Part shown: piece by piece, positions 4,887 to 8,222 of the stretch
How positions within the stretch are numbered: the first letter of the stretch is position 1
Layout: the number at the start of each line of letters is the position of its first letter
Assembly (NCBI GenBank): GCA_023262645.1
Contig: JALRAA010000050.1
Span: forward strand, 1-8,222
Direction of reading: 5' to 3'
From: Burkholderiaceae bacterium
Lineage (GTDB): Bacteria > Pseudomonadota > Gammaproteobacteria > Burkholderiales > Burkholderiaceae_C
Length of the DNA: 8,222 nucleotides
Notes under the pieces: model-generated
Database searches by the model: none
What the model was told of the DNA's origin: nothing
The model's input: the letters and a program-made list of their open reading frames with translations, nothing else
Made by a program: the position numbers and the translations under genes

Positions 4887-6563
4887 ATGTCACAAGAAAT
4901 CATCCAAGACTCCGCGCCACCCAAACTGATCGATATCGAATCAGTGGATGCCAAAGCTTTGCTGGGACTGGAAGAAGCCGGTCCCGCCATATCACGTGAT
5001 CAACCGTTTCGGCGTTGGCTTTACGACTGGACCCTGAATCCCAACATACCAGGTAATTTCCAAAAGAGCTTAGACAGTTGGATTGGTATTTTGATCGTCG
5101 TCAATCTGTTTGCATTGGTGCTGGAGCATGTGCCTGCGCTGTTTGAACCCTACAAGCAACTGTTCCATTACTTCGATATTTTTTCTGTGACGGTCTTTGT
5201 GCTGGAGTACGCACTGCGGTTTTACCTTGCACCTGAGGACGAAGAATTCCAGCGAAAAGACATGCCTCGGGTGGCTTACATCTTCAGCCCTTTTGCCATC
5301 ATTGACTTCTTGGCAGTCGCTCCGTTTTTCTTGCAAGCATTTATTCCAATAGATTTGCGCGCACTGCGGTTTTTGCGACTCTTGCGAATCCTCAAGTTGT
5401 TTCGCATCGTCATTCCAGCCATCAAAGAATTTGCTGAGCTCAATCGAGGACGCACTTTCCGCCAAAAAATCCATGCGATGGTTTTTGAAAGCCCCTACGG
5501 CGGCAAACTGCAAACCATTTTTGACACATTCATCGGTATATGGGTGATCATTTCCGTGCTGGCAGTGGTGCTGGAGTCCATACAAAGCGTGAGCTATTTG
5601 ATCAACTTGGAATTTGTGATTTTGGACACGATAGCGGTGGCTATCTTCACCATTGAATACTTGATGCGCTTGTATGCCTGTGTGGAAGAACCGCGATTCA
5701 GACACGGATTCTTAGGACGCTTGAAGCAAGCACGCAACCCTGCCACCGTGATTGACCTCTTGGCAATTCTTCCGTTTTTCCTCGAAGTACTGCTTGGAAC
5801 GGTCTTGGACTTGCGTTTCTTGCGAACCTTCCGACTTGCCCGCTTGCTCAAGCTCACACGCTATAACGACTCCACCAAAATTTTGACCACGGTGATCGCC
5901 CGCGAATGGCCGGTTATCAGTGCATCTGCCTTCATCATGATTTTGATGGTGATCATGACCGCAAGCTTGGGCTATGTGTTTGAGCACGAAGCCCAACCTG
6001 AAAAATTCGACAATATTCCTAACTCGGTTTATTGGGCAGTGATCACATTGGCCTCTGTCGGCTATGGCGATATTTCACCGATCACTGCGGTCGGTCGCTT
6101 CATGACGGTGGTCATGGCCTTGTTAGGCATTGGTATTTTTGCGATTCCAGCCGCGTTGCTTGCCTCTGCTTTCGGCGACCAACTGCACAAAGAACGTGAA
6201 ATGTTGAAAAGCAATTTGCGCAACATGATGAAGGACGGACATTTGGACGAGAGCGAAATTGAAATGCTCAGAGTCGAAGCCAAGCGTCTGCACATCACCA
6301 TTGAAGAATTGAATGCTTTGCTTGAGCATGTGCACAACGAGCGCATCAACAAGCAAAACCATTCGCAAATTCCATTGCATGTGATTGCAGAGCGACCCGC
6401 ACAAGCGGTTGAACACTACAAGAACTTATTGGGTCAAATTCACCAACTGGCTTTGATGACCGATGCAGCCAAGTTTGAGGCCGCTGCCCGCGAATCAGAC
6501 CGTTTGTCAGCGTCTGAGTTGTCGATGTGGCAAAAGTTTCAATCTGGAAAAGCCAGCGGCTAA
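4887..6563 (+). CDS. Voltage-gated K+ channel with two tandem voltage-sensor domains
   Basis: The 558-aa protein holds ten predicted membrane helices. Sensor 1: S1 ~64-82, S2 ~93-115 (Glu107), S3 ~130-152 (Asp140), S4 with basic residues every third position (Arg158, 161, 164, 167, Lys170, Arg173). No pore follows. After a ~35-residue linker comes sensor 2: S1 ~212-234, S2 ~238-264 (Glu257), S3 ~283-303 (Asp290), S4 Arg310, 313, 316, 319, Lys322, Arg325. Then S5 ~340-365, a QPEKF turret, pore helix, filter SVGYGD (390-395) and S6 ~404-432. The canonical filter predicts K+ selectivity in the inner membrane. The cytoplasmic tail (433-558) is helical, with KDGHLDESE (449-457) in a segment shared with the next channel, and possibly coiled. 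Usual bacterial channels of this family have one sensor and about 250-300 residues. Both sensors keep their charge-transfer acids, so neither looks decayed. Tetrameric assembly would give eight sensors around one pore. K+ selectivity and gating by both sensors are inferences. Confidence 0.9.
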   Translation: MSQEIIQDSAPPKLIDIESVDAKALLGLEEAGPAISRDQPFRRWLYDWTLNPNIPGNFQKSLDSWIGILIVVNLFALVLEHVPALFEPYKQLFHYFDIFSVTVFVLEYALRFYLAPEDEEFQRKDMPRVAYIFSPFAIIDFLAVAPFFLQAFIPIDLRALRFLRLLRILKLFRIVIPAIKEFAELNRGRTFRQKIHAMVFESPYGGKLQTIFDTFIGIWVIISVLAVVLESIQSVSYLINLEFVILDTIAVAIFTIEYLMRLYACVEEPRFRHGFLGRLKQARNPATVIDLLAILPFFLEVLLGTVLDLRFLRTFRLARLLKLTRYNDSTKILTTVIAREWPVISASAFIMILMVIMTASLGYVFEHEAQPEKFDNIPNSVYWAVITLASVGYGDISPITAVGRFMTVVMALLGIGIFAIPAALLASAFGDQLHKEREMLKSNLRNMMKDGHLDESEIEMLRVEAKRLHITIEELNALLEHVHNERINKQNHSQIPLHVIAERPAQAVEHYKNLLGQIHQLALMTDAAKFEAAARESDRLSASELSMWQKFQSGKASG

Positions 6564-6571
6564 GTGTTTGA

Positions 6572-7591
6572 ATGAAATGTACCCAGTGTCAAACTGATAA
6601 CGCATCGGACAGTCTTTTTTGCGGTGAATGCGGCTCAGTGCTGCAGACCGGTTCTTCCCACTCCAACACAGTGCCCCATGTGCCTGCCCCAAGCCGTTCG
6701 CCGGGGTTGCGGCACACGGTCATGGAGATATTGGAAGGCTCTGCTTCGCAACCGTTGTCACGCTATGTCGAATGGTTGATCACCGTGGTGGTGTTGGTCA
6801 ATTGTTCGGCGGTGATTTTGGATTCTGTCCCAGAGATTCACGCCGAACACAAAGATTTTTTCCACGAACTTGAATTCTGGAGCGTGATGTTTTTCACGCT
6901 GGAATACGTGTTGCGGGTTTGGTCCTTGGGCGCCAAATTCAGTGACAGCGCATGGCGTGGACGGCGCGGCTACATCTTCAGTCCGTTTGGCTTGGTGGAT
7001 TTTTTCGCCACCATGCCCTACTACATGCATGTGTTTTTCCCAACGCTTGATCTGCGCATACTGCGTGTATTGCGTTTGCTGCGAATACTCAAACTCTCCA
7101 AATACAACTCGGCGTTGCAAGATTTGTTTTCAGCGGTGTATTCCGAGCGCAGAGCGTTTGGCTCGGCAGCATTTTTGCTGTTGATAGCCACCATCGTGTC
7201 TGCGTCCTTGATGCATTTTGCAGAAGGCCACGCCCAGCCTGAGCATTTCGGCACGATTCCGCACGCCATTTACTGGGCGATTGTCACCATCACCTCGGGC
7301 TACGGCAATATCGAACCCGTGACTAAAGGCGGTGAAGTGGTGGCGTTGCTCACCGGCTTTCTCGGGGTGTGCATGGCTGCGATCATGACCGGTATCGTGG
7401 CATCCGCCTTCGCCAACCAGTTGTCCCGCAAAAAATCTGCCTACCAAGCGCAACTGCGCCAAGTGTTGGCCGATGGCGTGGTTTCTGACGCAGAACGCGA
7501 CACCCTCAAACGATTGCAAGCGCAATTTCGTTTGAGTGACAAAGAGGTTCAAAACATGCTGGACCAAGCGCAAGGTAAGTTGAAAAAATGA
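6572..7591 (+). CDS. Zinc-ribbon voltage-gated channel with atypical TSGYGN filter
   Basis: This 339-aa protein opens with a small zinc ribbon: Cys3-x2-Cys6-x10-Cys17-x2-Cys20. A flexible Ser/Pro linker leads to a six-helix channel core. S1 is ~63-85, S2 ~98-118 (Glu111), S3 ~133-155 (Asp143), and S4 has Arg162, 165, 168, 171, Lys174, Lys177. S5 is ~195-217, the turret has QPEHF, then come pore helix, filter region and S6 ~255-282. The filter reads TSGYGN (241-246), so Val and Asp of the TVGYGD consensus are Ser and Asn. From the pore-helix Trp235 to the first filter Gly there are 8 steps instead of the 9 in KcsA and in the preceding channel, so one residue is missing. The reading frame is otherwise intact. 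The tail (294-332) aligns without gaps with the preceding channel's tail around ADGVVSDAE. ATG 6572 follows the previous stop by 8 bp without a clear ribosome binding site, suggesting reinitiation. K+ selectivity cannot be assumed. Confidence 0.88.
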   Translation: MKCTQCQTDNASDSLFCGECGSVLQTGSSHSNTVPHVPAPSRSPGLRHTVMEILEGSASQPLSRYVEWLITVVVLVNCSAVILDSVPEIHAEHKDFFHELEFWSVMFFTLEYVLRVWSLGAKFSDSAWRGRRGYIFSPFGLVDFFATMPYYMHVFFPTLDLRILRVLRLLRILKLSKYNSALQDLFSAVYSERRAFGSAAFLLLIATIVSASLMHFAEGHAQPEHFGTIPHAIYWAIVTITSGYGNIEPVTKGGEVVALLTGFLGVCMAAIMTGIVASAFANQLSRKKSAYQAQLRQVLADGVVSDAERDTLKRLQAQFRLSDKEVQNMLDQAQGKLKK

Positions 7592-8222
7592 CGGCAGCAG
7601 CTCCCAAATCCGCGTACCAAAACACCCAATTGCGCGTCTTCAAAATCCTTGAAGGCGATGTGACAGAACCTGCAAGCCGCTTTTGCGAAATTTTCATTGC
7701 ACTGTTGGTGGTCTTGAATGTGGTGGCCATCATTTTGGAATCGGTTCCCGACATCCATGAAGAGTGGGGAGAGTTCTTCCATTACTTTGACCTGTTCAGT
7801 GTGGGCGTGTTTTCCATTGAATACGTGCTGAGGGTTTGGTCTTACGCCCAAAAATTTGCCGCTGAAGGCGGTACTGCTTGGGAGGGCCGCAAAAGCTATT
7901 TGTTCAGCTTTTTTGGACTGGTGGATTTTTTCAGCACGGTGCCGTTTTATTTGCAACTGCTTTTCCCGGGCACAGACTTGCGTGTGCTGCGCATGTTCAG
8001 GTTGTTGCGTATTTTCAAGCTCTCGCGCTACAACAGCGCGATGGACGATATGTTTGAGGCCATCAAATCGGAGCGTGATTCATTTTCATCGGCGCTGTTT
8101 TTGCTGTTGATCAGTGGCTTGTTGTTCTCCTCGCTGATTTACATCATCGAAGGCCACGATCAACCCGAGGTTTTTCCCTCTATTCCAGCGGCCATGCACT
8201 GGTTTGTCATCACCATCATTTC
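7588..8222 (+). CDS. Voltage-gated ion channel, third paralogue, 3' end outside window
   Basis: The ATG at 7588 overlaps the preceding TGA (ATGA), a typical translational-coupling arrangement. 211 complete codons are visible before the right edge. The protein has no zinc ribbon. After a short N-terminus comes a pre-S1 segment (LRVFKILEG) like that of the previous channel (HTVMEILEG). S1 is ~33-52, S2 ~64-84 (Glu78), S3 ~103-126 (Asp113). S4 has Arg132, 135, 138, 141, Lys144, Arg147, S5 is ~165-187, and a turret with QPEVF follows. The pore helix then begins (HWFVITII). The sequence stops at the first two bases of a Ser codon, directly before the filter, so selectivity cannot be judged. Channel core similarity to its neighbour is high throughout (for example RLLRIFKLSRYNSAM against RLLRILKLSKYNSAL). 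It is therefore a paralogue from tandem duplication. Confidence 0.9.
   Translation, partial: MTAAAPKSAYQNTQLRVFKILEGDVTEPASRFCEIFIALLVVLNVVAIILESVPDIHEEWGEFFHYFDLFSVGVFSIEYVLRVWSYAQKFAAEGGTAWEGRKSYLFSFFGLVDFFSTVPFYLQLLFPGTDLRVLRMFRLLRIFKLSRYNSAMDDMFEAIKSERDSFSSALFLLLISGLLFSSLIYIIEGHDQPEVFPSIPAAMHWFVITII

Noticed and set aside
5070..5705. 211-codon minus-strand open frame inside the tandem-sensor channel gene
   Set aside because: It is the mirror of a membrane-protein coding region (Gln/His-rich translation) with no motifs or start signals.
7285..7312. Frameshift or sequencing error in the zinc-ribbon channel's filter
   Set aside because: One whole codon is missing relative to the canonical spacing, and the frame continues correctly through S6 and the tail, so no frameshift is needed.

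Overview
The window reads as chromosomal DNA of a betaproteobacterium, most likely a Burkholderiales/Comamonadaceae-type organism. This is inferred from moderate GC, the protein style, the XdhC/5-hydroxyisourate hydrolase/OHCU decarboxylase-allantoate amidohydrolase grouping, and a DUF1640-like coiled-coil protein. No species can be named from the sequence alone. No rRNA, tRNA, insertion sequence or CRISPR array was seen.

Left part (1-4184): the 5' end of a DUF1640-like coiled-coil gene runs off the left edge on the minus strand. A 345-bp gene-free stretch with a degenerate 30-bp tandem repeat follows. Then come purine-catabolism genes: xdhC (minus; molybdenum-cofactor chaperone of xanthine dehydrogenase), uraH-type 5-hydroxyisourate hydrolase (minus), and a plus-strand fusion of OHCU decarboxylase with allantoate amidohydrolase. 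Between xdhC and uraH lies a plus-strand proline-rich lipoprotein with a TonB-like C-terminus. Together the enzymes cover urate-derived 5-hydroxyisourate to allantoin, and allantoate to a ureidoglycine/ureidoglycolate-type product. Urate oxidase and allantoinase are not in the window. The fusion therefore joins two non-consecutive steps.

Right part (4185-8222): an AT-rich intergenic region holds a weak terminator and a perfect 23-bp palindrome. It precedes a compact plus-strand gene row: a small single-pass membrane protein with four cysteines in its predicted periplasmic domain, then three consecutive voltage-gated cation-channel genes. Spacings are 10 bp, 8 bp and a 4-bp ATGA overlap, which suggests one operon. 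The three channels are paralogous but different. The first has two complete voltage-sensor domains in tandem before a single canonical SVGYGD pore. The second has an N-terminal four-cysteine zinc ribbon and an atypical, one-residue-shorter filter region (TSGYGN). The third is cut by the window edge just before its filter.

The channel cluster is the most interesting part of the window. A VSD-VSD-pore subunit, a zinc-ribbon channel with a divergent filter, a third channel and a membrane-anchored periplasmic partner in one operon could form a heteromeric or jointly regulated channel system that I do not recognise from characterised examples.
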